This document shows positions 21,036-33,594 of a stretch of DNA of 64,000 nt, piece after piece. How positions within the stretch are numbered: the first letter of the stretch is position 1; every line of letters starts with the position of its first letter. The notes under the pieces are model-generated. The model did no database searches, was not told where the DNA came from, and saw only the letters and a list, made by a program, of their open reading frames with translations. Where the stretch lies: contig JADANN010000037.1 in NCBI GenBank assembly GCA_018806985.1, forward strand, positions 1 through 64,000, in the 5' to 3' direction. Origin of the DNA: Angiostrongylus vasorum. Lineage: Eukaryota; Nematoda; Chromadorea; Rhabditida; Metastrongylidae. Both the position numbers and the translations under genes were made by a program.

Positions 21036-24000
21036 CTCCACGGATCTCCCTCATATGAGGGATCTCGAACCGGTTAGTCTCGAGGCTACGTGGCGCGTCC
21101 CCAGGTGGCGGATAGGGGGTTAATCGCGGACCAAATTCGACCTTTGCTTCCCTGAGACGCAGGTGGATCCAGGGGATGGACTCCCTGTTTCTGCTGCGCC
21201 CGATTTGGCACATACTTTCAGCATTTACCGGGCGTATTCATACACGCATGTGTGGGGTGCGTTCAAGTTTATGCAGATTGTATTCTACGAGTCAATTCGG
21301 CCAAAAGCCTGCAATCAAGTGACAGGGAAGTATATGGAAGGCGGTTAGGAGTCGCCTCCAACAAATAAGCTCCATGTCCACTCTGGGAGAGCCTGGCAAA
21401 GCTACACGTGAGTATACCCAGCCCCCCACGTTCAGAGCCCAGCGAGCTATACGTGGGTATCAAAAATGCTAAACACAGTTTAAAAAAACGGGCCTCATTC
21501 CCCTGACCCCGAAAGAGCCCCCATTTTCGCAGCGTTGGGTAGGGCGAGTACGGAGAGCCTGCTAAAATCTCAGGGCCAATGGTAGCTGCCTGGATTTCGA
21601 AGAACTGTGGTTACGATCTTACCTACAATGCACGTACACTTGCATCCGAGTCCTCGATAGAAGACTTGCTCATGCAAGCAAGAAGGATAAAGTACGACGT
21701 CATCGGCCTGGCCAAGACGAGAAGACGCCAGCCTTTCAAATCCATCTATGACACCGGAGAAGAACTGTTCCTCGGAACATGCGACAGTAAAGGTGTTGGC
21801 GGCGTCGGCGTTCTCGGCAACACTAGTTTGTCCATGAACATCGAATTCATTCGAAACAAACTTACAACCCGAATCGGACGTTTACGATTAAAAAGATGTG
21901 GATCAATTCCGGCCTTTGACAATCTTCGTCGTTTACGCGCCGACATCAAACTGTGACGAAGAAGAAGTCGAAGCATTCTATATGGACTTGGAGAAATTCT
22001 ACAGAGAAGACCACACATTCTTCAAGGTCATCATTGGAGATTTCAACACCAAGATTGGACCAAGAAGAACGTCTGAAGAACATCACATTGGGAGCCACGG
22101 ATTAGAATGGAACGAACACGGTGAGCGGCTGTCTGAGTTTATCACGGCGACCAAGACAATCCATAGTAGCTCACAATTACAGAAGCCCCACCCTAAGCGC
22201 TGGACGTGGGAGTCTCCCAATGGAGAGTACCATAACGAAATAGACCACATCGTAGTAAATAGAAGGTTTTGCCTAACCGATGTCGCTGTTGTCCCAAAAT
22301 TCTACACTGGGATCAGGCCACCATTTCCTTCGTGCAAGATTCTATTTCTCGCGGAAAGGAGAAAAAGCCGCTAAATCCAAAAACCGAAGTCCCAGAACCA
22401 CCGCAAACTGGGATTTATTCAACTAATTAGTCGTCTGTTGGGAAGATGCCGTTGTCGATAACATCGACGAAGAATGCGATCGGCTCATTCATCATCTTCA
22501 CGTTAGCGCTATGAAAGCTGAGAGTTCAAAAGTTACCCAGAGACGTTTGTCTCTAGAAACTCTCGTGCTAATACGTCAGCGTGGAATCGCACGAGCTGCA
22601 TGCAACCGCGAACTAAATTCCGAACTCGCAAAACAATGCAGACAGGCCATAAAAGAAGATCTTAAAGAGAGAAGAGCAGCAGTAATGGTCGAAAGCTGCA
22701 GAGGCTGGGAAAAGCATTCGCAAAGCCCACCGAAGCTTCGCCAAATACAAGACCAAAATGATTGCACTCCGACGCCCAGACGGAACAATTACAGCGTCGA
22801 GAAAGGCAAAGGAGAAAAATCATTCACGAATACTACTCAGATTTCTTCGATAGCCATGTCCACCTTCCGTCACATGAATTAAAGGAGGATGGATATGTTG
22901 TACCACCAGTTCTCCCTTCCGAAATCTGACGTGCCGCTTTGTCGGTGAAAAAATCGAACAGCTTCAGGTCCCGACAGGATAAGATCTGAACACTTGAAGG
23001 GACCTCCCTGCCAGTCCTCATAGACACACTGGCTCGGCTCTTCACACGTTACCTGTCTAAATGCAAGGACCCTACTCAGTTGAAGACCAGCAAAGACCGT
23101 GTTATTGCTCAAGGAGGGTGACCTGCAGGATATCGGCGGCTATCGTTCAATCTGCTTACTGTCTGTCGTCTACAAACTTTTCACTCGAGTCATCCCTAAA
23201 CAGGATTGACAGAACACTGGACGAAGGACAGCCATGTGAGCAAACAGGGTTTCGAAAAAGGATTTAGTACGATGGACCACATCCACACGATAATAAAGCT
23301 CATTGAAGTATCGCGAGAGTACAAAAGACCGCTCTGTCTCACTTTCATCGATTTAAAGAAGGCCTTTGATTCAACTGAAATAAAAGAAGTCATGGAAGCC
23401 CTTGATAGTTAGGGAGTCGCTACTCCAGTACACAACGATTCTTCGTGAGGCGTGCAAAAATTTCACAACCAAGATATCACCATTCTACAACGATGTTAAC
23501 ATCGACGTCGAAAGGAAGGGTTAGGCAAGGCGATATCATCTCACCAAAATTATTCACCGCCACCCTCCAGAATGTCATGCGAACATTGGGAATGGGATAA
23601 TATGGGAGTGAAAATCGATGGTCTGCAGTTACACCATCGTCGCTTTGCTGATGACATCGTCCTTATAACACCAAACATTAGCCAAGCAAAACGAATGCTT
23701 ACCGACTTTGATAAAGCCTGTGGAAAGATTGGTCTTCAACTAAGTCTCACAAAAGGATGTTCATGAAGAACGGATTGGTTTCGCGTGCCCCATTCATGCT
23801 CAACGGAACGAATATCTCCGAACGCTCCAGTTATATCTGTCTAGGTGGGGAAATCAATATGATGAACGACTTAGCTCTAGAGGTGAGCAGAAGGAAACGA
23901 GCAGCATGGGGAGCTTTCAAGAGCGTCAAGGATGTAGTGAAGAGAACAAAGAACACCCGACTCCGTGCCCACCCTTTCGACTCAGCGGTACTTCCTGCCT

Positions 24001-24443
24001 TAACGTATGCGTCAGAAACTTGGTCGCTGCGTAAGCGGGATGAGAGGTCACTTAGCGTTATTGAACGCGCAGTCGAAAGGGCGATGCTAGGAGTATCCCG
24101 TTCCACACAATAAGGGAAGGGATCCGAAGCTCCGATCTGCGTCAACGATCAAAAATCAAAGATGCCGTTCTGTACGCCAAACAGTAGAAGATCAGGTGGA
24201 CCGGACACGTAATGTGTATGAATGACAACCGATGGACATGAGCTGTTAGTGACAGGAAGACCACCGAACCGATGGTCAGAATTCTTCACAAAGAGCCTTG
24301 AAGAAAGATATGATGCTCGACGAGTCCCTAGAGCGAGCAGAACCCATTGGGCTATTCTTGCACGCGACAGGGAAAAGTGGAAAACTTACTCGCGAACGCT
24401 CGAGTCACTCGACGATCAACGGGGCGACAGGTGACAGGTACAG
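21036..24443 (+). mobile_element. RTE-clade LINE R2 (EEP endonuclease plus reverse transcriptase), full length but broken
   Basis: A 5' untranslated part of about 540 bp, then the endonuclease: [20 protein letters not shown] (about 21,615-21,675), [51 protein letters not shown] (about 22,010-22,070) and [17 protein letters not shown] (about 22,220-22,270). RT: FIDLKKAFDS (about 23,345), RFADDIVLITPN (about 23,640-23,675), then SYICLGGEINMMNDLALE (about 23,830-23,885) and LTYASETWSLRKRDERSLSV. The 3' end is at about 24,443. Stops and frameshifts lie at several places (for example TAG at 23,410). It is inserted in a minus-strand PLE, flanked by ATGGGTGCCT (left) and ATGAGTGCCT (right), probably a target duplication. 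Confidence 0.94.
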
Positions 24444-24444
24444 G

Positions 24445-25010
24445 CGATGAGTGCCTAGTGGCGTACTCTGTTTTGATTTTCGTATGCCATCTAGGTGCTG
24501 TCTTATACGGATACTTAAAGGTCTTCCCGTTTCGCCAATATATTCGTCTGCTCAAGTACTACAAGAGATCAGGTATATCGTACCTGAACTCATGCACTCA
24601 CCATGCCTGCCATATGGGCAAATTACGCAACTTTGTGTTTCGCATAGATACTCATGTAGTCGGTTACGAACTAATTGACGACGAAGAGAATCGGGTGATG
24701 TTTCAACTATCGCTACCGATTCCTTTAGATATCTACACTTACTTCGTCGCTAATGAAGGGCAACATAAACGGGGGTTTTGTCTTGGCCACGTTTTTTCAT
24801 TTTGGGGCGTCGTTCTCCTTCTAGACTTATCTCGTGGGTTTACTATTTCATAGCCGTTGGAGATGGCTATTTGCCGAGCCAAGTTGCGCCATTCCTCTTT
24901 TAGTCCCTCTTTGTGCACACAGAGGTGGCTGTTCGAAACATGTTTCTTACAAGCACCCCTTTGTGTGTGAAGGGTGGAGGGGGAGGAAATGAACGACTCG
25001 AAAAAACTCA
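24445..25010 (-). pseudogene. Penelope-like RT C-terminus and endonuclease, upstream part of PLE split by R2
   Basis: On the minus strand from 25,010: LPSTLHTQRGACKKHVSN-like in one frame (the RT C-terminal region), linker ISNGYEIVNPRDKSRRRTTP, then the CVSHR/NCVICPYG region and GIY-YIG, to STPLGTH at the R2 boundary. It is frameshifted. The continuation lies at 21,035-20,470. Confidence 0.82.
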
Positions 25011-25610
25011 TCGTTCATTGCGTGCCTTCCACTGAGGAAGAACAGCTGATCAGAGACGCATTTGGTCGATGCGCCACCCTTCGTCAGGAATCGATGCGAA
25101 GCTACGGGGCGAGATCACGTGTCATCTCTGGGCACTCCATGCTATTAATTTAAGGGTTCTTGGCATTTATCCAAAAGCCTCAGGAAGTTTGCGCGTTGGT
25201 GTTTTGGTATCCTGTGCGAGGATATTGACTTTAATATCAAAATCGTCTCCGCTATGTTTTTTGTATCGTATGCGTGCCTAGGGGGTACTTAATCTTGCTT
25301 TTCGTTTGCCATCTAGGTGTTCTTTTTATGCGGATACATAAAGGTCTGCTCGTTTTGCATATATGTTCATCTCCGAAAGTACTGCAAGAAATCAGGTATA
25401 TCGCACATGAACACATCCAGCCATCATCCTTGCCGTAAGGGTAAATTACGCAGCTTTGTGCTTTGCATAGACGGTCATATAGGCGGTCACGCACTCACTG
25501 ATGACAAAGAGTACCGCGAATGCACTAGATCCGCCCTTCTTAGGCACAGTTTAATAGCTACACTTAGTCCATCGCTAATGAAGGGCAACATAAACGGGGT
25601 TTTGTCTTGG
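25011..25610 (-). pseudogene. Penelope-like endonuclease fragment, inverted copy of 11.56-12.16 kb
   Basis: 25,494-25,252 on the minus strand has the same translation over about 70 residues as 11,705-11,914 plus (QSCVIYPYGKDDGWMCSC and onward), closer than the copy at 33.8 kb. So this segment arose with the inverted duplication. Confidence 0.8.
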
Positions 25611-25619
25611 CCACGTTTT

Positions 25620-27210
25620 TCATTTTGGGGGCGTCGTTCTCCTTCTAGACTTATCTCGTGGGTTTACTATTTCATAGCCGTTGGAGATGGCTATTTGCCG
25701 AGCCAAGTTGCGCCATTCCTCTTTTAGTCCCTCTTCGTGCACACAGAGGTGGCTGTTCGAAACATGTTTCTTACAAGCACCCCCTTTGTGTGTGAAGGGT
25801 GGGAGGGGAGGAAATGAACGATGGTGTTCTTGTTACTTGGTTTTCGGTACCATTTTGTCATGTAACCGTTATCCGATAAGTTGATCTGAACGTTAAGAAA
25901 TGGAAGCCAATCTTCTTTTGGTTTCTCACGGCTAAAGTTGATGTAGTCAGACTGCTCATTCAACAATTCAAAGCATTTGTCTATCTTCTTCTGAGTAGAG
26001 AAGATGACAAAACAGTCATCTATATATCCACAGTAGAGCACCGGCAGGAGATCAATAACGGGGGCTTCTATTTTAGACATAAATGCAATGGCAAGACTTG
26101 GCGCCAGTCGCTGTCCCATTGCCAGCCCTCTAATTTGTGCGTAATAATTCCCAGACCATCTGGAAATCAAGCAGTTCAAGCACTCTTTTAAGAGAGCCAT
26201 GAGCTGCTGAATAGACAAGCCATCCATATGTATTCCTCTTTCATGTTCAACAAGAATTTCGTGGATGGCTTGCATTGTGGGAGTCATTCGATACGTTGGT
26301 GTACAGCGCGGAAACGTCGAAGGACTCCATTACGCACGCGTTATCAGGAGACGCGTTACATAGACGTTCTAGGAAGATATGGGTGCTCGTGAGGTGAGCT
26401 GGAATATGTTTGAGCAACTGGGAAAGTATTAGGCTAAAAAACCAGGTTATTCTATCCTTTGGCTCGTCTACACAACTGATGATGGTCTGACCTTGAAGGA
26501 TGTTGGGTTGGTTTATGCAAGATCATCGGCTGATACCAACTTATGTGTTTTAATAAGTAGGTACAAGACGGGACATGTCGGTCTATCGATTTTAAAGTGC
26601 GAAATGACCAATGGTTTTATGCCTGCAGCCCTTGCCAAATTGACCCACTGATTATTCAGTTTTCGGTACTGACTTTTGTATTCCTTTTCAGAGGATAGGC
26701 GATAAAGGGTAACATCATTAAGATGTTGCTCCGTTATCTTACCATCTAACTGGCGAGGAATAACTACAAACTCTCCCCCTTTATCTCTTCTCTTTCATCC
26801 GGAAAAGGCGTGTTTTCTTGTTGAAGGAATAATATTGATAGTTGGTGCCTGAACGGTTCGTCCTCACTGGTTCTGCGTGGCCCAGCACATTTTTCGGAGA
26901 TTTACAGGTTAAGCTATTATGGTTGCCTGGAATCTCGCGATCAGCCTGGCCATTGTCTGCCGCAGGTCTTCACCACCACAGGCAGTCGCAGCCCTTGTGG
27001 ATCAGAGGGAGATTTGCCATCATGCGACTTTGATACCAGGTCGGTAGTGGGTTACTCTTAGCTAGACTTCCTTATGGAAACGCCGGACTCCTCAGCTTGC
27101 GAAACCCTGCCAGGTGGATGAATCTCCTCGCTGTACATCGCAGGCCGACACCCAGGAATACCTCACAGCCATGATGAGGCGGTAAACCGTTGTGGGGAAG
27201 GCACAATATT
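25620..27210 (-). pseudogene. Penelope-like reverse transcriptase (copy 2 of the duplicated PLE)
   Basis: The best-preserved RT in the window. 26,287-25,724 is one open minus-strand frame of 187 codons containing YAQIRGLAMGQRLAPSLA, the catalytic YIDD in YCGYIDDCFVIF and WYRKPSNKNTIVHF. Upstream, across a frameshift, are motif A (SFDVSALYTNVS, about 26,330-26,295), RPIISCVDEPKDR (about 26,490-26,450) and LIKTHK with one in-frame stop just after it (about 26,520). GGEFVVIPRQLDG lies near 26,770. The downstream GIY-YIG part belongs to a differently oriented recombinant junction here, so this copy has lost its own endonuclease. Confidence 0.88.
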
Positions 27211-30085
27211 AGCATATGCAAAATGATTGCTATTTCCAGCTTAGACTGCTACAAAAACTTTTCGACCACATGTTTTTATCAACGACTTTTGCAATCAATG
27301 ATTCACATTTACCTGTCCAAGAATACACTTCTTGAATAAATATTCGTCATGCCTCATTCACTTCAAAAGATTGCGTAACGCGCTAAACTCGGCAAATGAA
27401 AGATGTTTATAAGTAGTACTTGATATTTCTTTTCCATGTGGAGGTTAGAGAAGATGGACGACTAGGAGAGAGAATACAGTCCAAGTAACATCAACAAAAA
27501 ATGGCAAAACGGCTAACATCAAGATTTCGTGAAAGGATTTGGCTCACTCAGAAGGTAAGGTCTCATTGTTGAACTGCCGTATGCCCTACCATGCCCCTAG
27601 AACTCAGTTAGGAGGCGCATGGACTTGACCTGAGATGCGCAACTAGAGAAGCAGCCTCCATGACATATCATCCTGAGGTCAAAAAAAAGCTTGGCATGTG
27701 GTGTTAGTGAAGGAGATTATTTTAGTAAGGAAATCGTTCTCTATAGTTCTGACGTAACCACGACAAGCACTCTCAGAACTTAAGATAGACGCATAATCGA
27801 TTGGTAAAAAGTTGTTTGGAAAGAGAGATAGATCAACTTTGGCTAGCACACGTTATGAAGTAGGGAAGTTCTGCGAGAAGTAATTGTAGAACTCCACTTC
27901 AGTTTCTGAAAAAAATTTCCGATATTCCAACAAAATCGAGATTCCAATAGTAGTTTCTTTGAATGCGGCTTCCTTTCCCTTAATAACATTCCTGGAAAAA
28001 CTCCTGGGAACTCAAGTGGGAATTTCCAAAATCTTTCAGCCGTAACGAGGATTCTTTGTTATCGAGTTTTGACGATCAGTGAATTGCTGCACTATAGTGT
28101 ATGAAGGAATTCCAGAATTGAGAAAAAGCGAATTCTGACTATTCCTTGGGACTTTTCCTAAATGATTGTTCTTGCTATTTTTTTCTAGTACACCCTCCAG
28201 AGCTTCACCTGTATATTTCTCATTCGTGATTCTTCTTTCTCCCATTGTTCTTTTTCACTGGGAAACAACAAAGGTCGTAGTAGGTGACCTTTTACCCTAG
28301 AGTCCATGTTAGATGGCTAATCAGTTTTTTGCGGAAATAGTAGAGCTATAAAAACCTATTACAAATGATCAGATAGCGCTTCAAGTCACAAAAAGGAAAC
28401 GAACATACGGGTTTCTTTGAAGAGATTGGACGTAGTGGACGAAACGGGTGTGAACGATAAGAGTACAGCACGAGCGAAGATACGACTATTCGTCATCATG
28501 GTAACGCTGTTGAAGAGCAAAAATAATTACTAAGCTTTATTAGTGCCTGATTGGCGCGCATGAGGCACCACGGTAACGATGACCGGAGCTGACTAAGGCT
28601 AGCCTATTGGACACGATTCTGTGATTCTGTAGCAAACAGTTCATTGCTTACTACGCAGCAAACCCAAACAGAATAATCGCGATCGTAATCGAAGTGACTT
28701 AGTCTACTCATTTGATCCATTTAGATGTTGTAGATGTTCTGTCGTTGTTAATGAAAAAAGAAGAACACATAAAAACCAGAAAAACCATAATTTTGTCTCA
28801 TCGATCACCAATGAATCTAGAGTAATCCAGAAAAACTGTTGACTATGTGAAGGAATGCTATGAAGATTCAATATTGCAATTTGACCACACCACCTCAGAC
28901 AAGGTTTTCAGGTGATTGAATGAGGAAACCGGTGAACAAGGTGAATACTGGCTATACGAGGAATGTGTTTTGCTGTTACCCTTCTCGAGTTCATGCAAAT
29001 AAACCAGTAACTGGGACAAAACGGTTGGTTTCCTCTATTTTCATGCCAGTTATTGTAACTACATAATTACTAGTGGTATACAACCCCCATATTTGTGCTG
29101 TATGGTCTTAGTTCTTATTTACAGCAATTTTATTGGATCAGTGAAGAAGATGAACTTTAAGAGTTGCAAACTTTGGTCTGGAAATGAAGTAAATGGAAAA
29201 GGATAGGATTCAAAGTGCCTCCACTGGGTCTAGACGGTTATCTAATGATCGGGTCTATTTAATGATAATGACTGAAGGCTTAATATTCAAACAAGATCCT
29301 GAAGAAAATGATCTTAGTAAAAGCGCAACTGATCAAAAAATTTCGGATTGAATTCAATTCCAGTATTTTTCTATGCTGCTTCGGCTTCCAAAAAATGAAG
29401 CAAAATTTAGCCCTTTGCCTAAAAAGCGCCAAGAACGACTTCTATGTTGTTTTAACACAGAGAATGCTCAAAATAGAGGAGAAAACCAAATTCATTTACA
29501 CTTCATGGTACGACGTGAACTGAACGTCGTCAAATTGTTGCCAATTTTGAAGTATTCTAGCATCTTTTCGAAATAGGTGCTATTTTCTAACGATTTATGA
29601 TTCAGAATCGCTCACAAGAAAGTGAAGTAATAAAATCTGACGATGGATTCCCTGTACTCGAAGCTTTTCTTATGTGTTAGATCTGCACTAGTTTATGCGT
29701 TTACACAAATCTGAGCTATCTGTAAATCTAAGACGATATTTGGGACTTTGGTTTCCAAACAAGGTTGAAATCGATTTTATCGTCGCGAGCTGGAATAAGA
29801 TAAGATGAATATATCTTTCTCGACCATTGTTGAGCAAAGGGAAAAGAACAGAAAGAAGTTATGTTTTGTATCGTTTACGAAGCGAATCATAACACTCGAG
29901 AAATGCTCGCCATTATTGTCACTCAATGAACGAACATGATACTGTATGTTTATGAAATACAACGGTGTGGTAGTCCATGAATGTAAATATAAGAGTCATT
30001 CGTAGGGAATCCTAAAACTGGGTCCTTTCGAAAGTAAAAACTTCCCAGTAAATCAACGACTCTTCTGCGCATGATGAGATCGACA
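27211..30085. other. no gene recognised; duplicate of 4.9-7.8 kb
   Basis: Near-identical to the first copy. The open frames at the two copies differ in length because of homopolymer differences, which argues against selection on them. Confidence 0.4.
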
Positions 30086-30480
30086 CTTTGAGTGCGCATT
30101 GAAGAACACCTAGTTGGAAAACTTGAAGTCAAACAGAAGATGATTCCACTGGTCGTGTATAAGGACACAGAAACACAAAGGAGATTTGCAAGTATGAAGC
30201 CACTATTCTTTTGCAGAGAAATCCAAAACAACAGTGCTACTGAGAACAGACTAGGCATAAAAAATTTTATTCGGCCAACATTCCGGCTCCTTCACTTTCT
30301 TCATAGCGGTGTTGATCCGAGTCGATGGTCCTAAGATGGTCGTTGTCGTGATGTTGTTGTTCGTTATCCCATTGAAGCGAATCCAAGGATAGCACTACTC
30401 GAAAGGGAAACCTCACTCAGCAGGGTCTTTTTATGCATTGTGATCGCTTGAAATCTTATCGCCGTAATAAAAAACGGAAC
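30086..30480 (+). mobile_element. old Penelope-like relic (repeat family D), copy 2
   Basis: Duplicate of 7.95-8.33 kb, starting at the family's ALKNTLVGKLEVK-like segment. The upstream part of the relic is missing relative to copy 1. Confidence 0.55.
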
Positions 30481-31063
30481 TGAAAAGAATGGAAAAGTGA
30501 AGCGCCCCGTGCGCCGGTCATTTAGCACTCGGTGCTGAGCAAGATACGCTTACTCTTGTGTGACACACCGTAGTGACAATGTAAAATAATCTGCCGCAGA
30601 CTAACTAACATTTTCTTCTTTCTTGACAACTGGAAAACTGACGAAAAATTTTGCTGAAATAACATACTGGTGCCATAGATTTTGCGGCTTTTCCATAGTT
30701 TTTGGTAAGGATTTTGGCTCTATGGACTCAGGACGAGAAATAATTTAGAAGAAATCATGTGCTAAAATGCTATATGGAGAAATGGAATACCCCGAAATCT
30801 GCAGATTATTAAACTTGCTATTAAATAAACAATTCCAATAAAGAAATGTTGAAAGTTACTATGCGAAAACAACGGCTGCAGAATTGCACGCGCTGATCTA
30901 AGATAGAGAAGACTATCCATACTGTAAGGGATGGATCAGAGGACGGGATAAATGAAAACTACGATAGGAAGCTTTTCCCGCGATAATTCTCCTTAACTCA
31001 ATAATCCATTGATGAACAGTGGGTGGTATTAAATGCGCAGTGTTTTGTTTGACTTAAAGTATA

Positions 31064-31340
31064 AAAAAGGATAAAGCTCTTGGAGTTGATCAAACCATGA
31101 GGGAGGCGCCACGCATTCGACTTCATCAAGTATCGTTCAGAAGTGACTGAATGCATGTCTGGCCTTTACAATGACTCGCGGTGTCCTATCGATGTATCGA
31201 GCCAGCGCTGCTATCCTCCCAGACAAATCTGGTACTAATTTGCCGATCCGGGAGGGATGGAAGGCTTGGTGGGCCATGGGCGCCGGTATCGATTCCACGT
31301 GTGTATTGCAGGGGCCCCCGACCACAACGCCACACGCGAC
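31064..31340 (-). mobile_element. tRNA-derived SINE (family SINE1), copy 3
   Basis: Duplicate of the copy at 8.92-9.20 kb, with small indels in the head (GGGGCCCCCG versus GGGGGCCCCCTG). Confidence 0.78.
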
Positions 31341-32654
31341 CTTTTATGTTTGACATGGGTTGCAAATTACGACGAAACGTTGCAAGGATTTTCTGTACAG
31401 AAATGACAACGTATTTATCAGATGAATAAACGTGGAGCAAATAGTCGGGAGGAGCTGCTGTTGCTGCTAAAGCACCGTTAGAGCAGGTGAACAAATTTCA
31501 CATAAAACATTTTTTATAAAATAGACACTGAGGGCGAGAAATCCCACGAACTTCGTCAACAAATCCACAGTCGTCACCATCACAACCACCACCAACAGTG
31601 GGTTCCACTTGTTTCACCAATTTATTCTCTACCGCATGGCATTAAGTATATTGAACCTGAGCCATGCATGTTCGCCTCTGCCACTAGGGCACTTCACACA
31701 TTTTTCCATGTTTCAAAGACGGTAATACATGTGGTGTCGGACTAATTGACGGCGTAGAGTACAAGATGGTGGCTCAACAACTGCCACAGAATTTTATGAC
31801 CACTTGTTTCTAGACGATTTTTTAATAGCGTTAGTTTTATTTTGTTAGATGTTAAGGTAGCTCTAAAAAACCTTATTTCGTTCTTTAAAAAATCTATTTG
31901 GGAAATAACCTCGTCTTTCGATCGAACTTGAGTGTCTGCTGCTTCACAGTCGCTAAAGATAGCTAATTTTCACACCACCTTTAGCAACTCGTTCCTTTTT
32001 CCTTTCCCTGTGCACCCATTGCCAGCGGTTCGGTACATGTTTTTGATAAGTGCTTTTTCATAACTCAAAGATGCGAAAAAGAGGTAGTGCATTAATATAT
32101 TTTTACATCGATATATACTGGCTGACTCCATTACATGTATACTACTTTGTCGCGCGCACCATAGGTGATCTAGGAGCATCTTGCTATTGAGTTGATAAGC
32201 TGGTATGGACTTCAGCAACTGGGTGAGAATGGAGTTTCTTAACCACGTTATTCTTCCCACTAATTCGTCTATGCAGCTGATGATATGTCTGCCATTAAAT
32301 GATGGTGGTTGATCGATTGATCGATTGACTAAGAATCATCAGTAAATTTGTATTTGCTTTAATCAGTAACTACGGTAAAACAAGATCAGTTGGTAAACCA
32401 CTTTAGGTTGAGAGATAACTGAAGGCTCTACTTGCTCTGATAATTAAAAATGGAGAGATTTGCTAAAATTTCGTCTTTCGAACTTTTACGAGATGTACTA
32501 GCAGGACACTTAGACTTGCAAGAGGAATTCTCAGTAAGACAAAAAGTCGCCCTGATTCAACAAGGGACCCATTTCTCAGCTACTGTTTAAAACAACAAAT
32601 TTTTCCTAAGTCCACAACGTTTGAACTCTTATTTGGTGCCTCATCCTTCTTCAC

Positions 32655-32975
32655 AACAAGATGTTATGTGAAATACAACCACAAGCACGCTGAGATGTTT
32701 GGAAAAGTCGAAACTTTAGTCGCATTTTCGAACTCGCGATTACCCCGCAGTTTAACCAGGTTTTGGAGATGGTTTGCATTCCTCATATAATTTCTTTGAT
32801 TGGTGATGGCTGATAGCTCCCATAAGTGAAAAACTGGCTGAAAGAAAAAGACAAGGGCCTCGGCCTTTACAGTGGATAACTAGTGCGCCCTGGAAAGGGC
32901 TGTTGCGGGTTCGAAGCACACTTGACGTTCCGAGTTTTGTTCATATCTCAACGTTTTTGTGGTTGAGTTCCTCAA
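32655..32975. repeat. paired inverted tRNA-like repeat (SINE2), duplicate of 10.5 kb
   Basis: Same facing-arm arrangement as 10,525-10,835, within the second direct-duplication block. Confidence 0.55.
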
Positions 32976-33064
32976 TTCATCAGATTTTGGAAACATATAA
33001 TGTAACTTGGCCCATTTTCATCAGAATGTCAATCCATTTCTGAAACAGCCGTGCTCAGGGACCA

Positions 33065-33385
33065 CGTACAGTGTATGTGAATTTCAGCATAAACTGCGGT
33101 TGGGCAATAGACAACAAAAGAGGCATATGTACCAATCCCTTTCCCCCAGAGCTTCCATTAAATTGGAAAAACTTAATATTAAAATTAGTTTTATTTTTCG
33201 CTTGTGCAGCATGATGTAAAATACGATGCCGAACTTGTCAGACAGGTTGCATTGCATGCTACCGTTATAGGAAGCATTATTGATGGGGAATATCTCAGTC
33301 GACACCATACAATACTTACATCATCGATTCCACCTTTCTTTCGTAGTCTGTTTGCCGTGGGCAACAGTTTGTAATTTTATGTGAA
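33065..33385. repeat. dispersed repeat family C, duplicate of 10.9 kb
   Basis: Near-identical to 10,920-11,240. Carried by the direct duplication. Confidence 0.5.
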
Positions 33386-33389
33386 GATT

Positions 33390-33592
33390 TTCTGAAAGCT
33401 TTCCTTAGCTCTCATGACCGACTTTCTATCTACCTCTGCACTGATCAAATAGTTCTCGATATTCTGGTTGAGCAAATGCGAGGTGTTACTTTTACTATTT
33501 ATTCCGTCAAAGCTGACGTTTCGGCAGCATCGCCTTCTTCAGAGCTTGGAAGAGTTTATTGATAGACAATTTACTATGTCAAAACGTCACAC
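33390..33592 (-). mobile_element. Penelope-like terminal repeat, inverted, duplicate of 11.3 kb
   Basis: Opposed to the following plus-strand PLE endonuclease as in copy 1. Slightly more diverged from its partner than the rest of the block. Confidence 0.75.
33510..33547 (-). ncRNA. hammerhead-ribozyme-like motif in PLE terminal repeat
   Basis: Identical in core and stems to 11,369-11,406: perfect stem I AAGCT/AGCTT, CTGAAGA, extra A, GGC/GCC, GAAACGTC. Confidence 0.55.
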
Positions 33593-33594
33593 GT

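Larger units (their letters stand above)
23575..25615. repeat. inverted repeat arm, right (partner about 11,560-13,620)
   Basis: Contains the 3' half of R2 and PLE fragments in mirror order to the left arm. At about 25,590-25,615 the sequence changes from the mirror of 11.6 kb to a version of the same PLE segment that continues into the second direct-duplication block. Confidence 0.88.
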
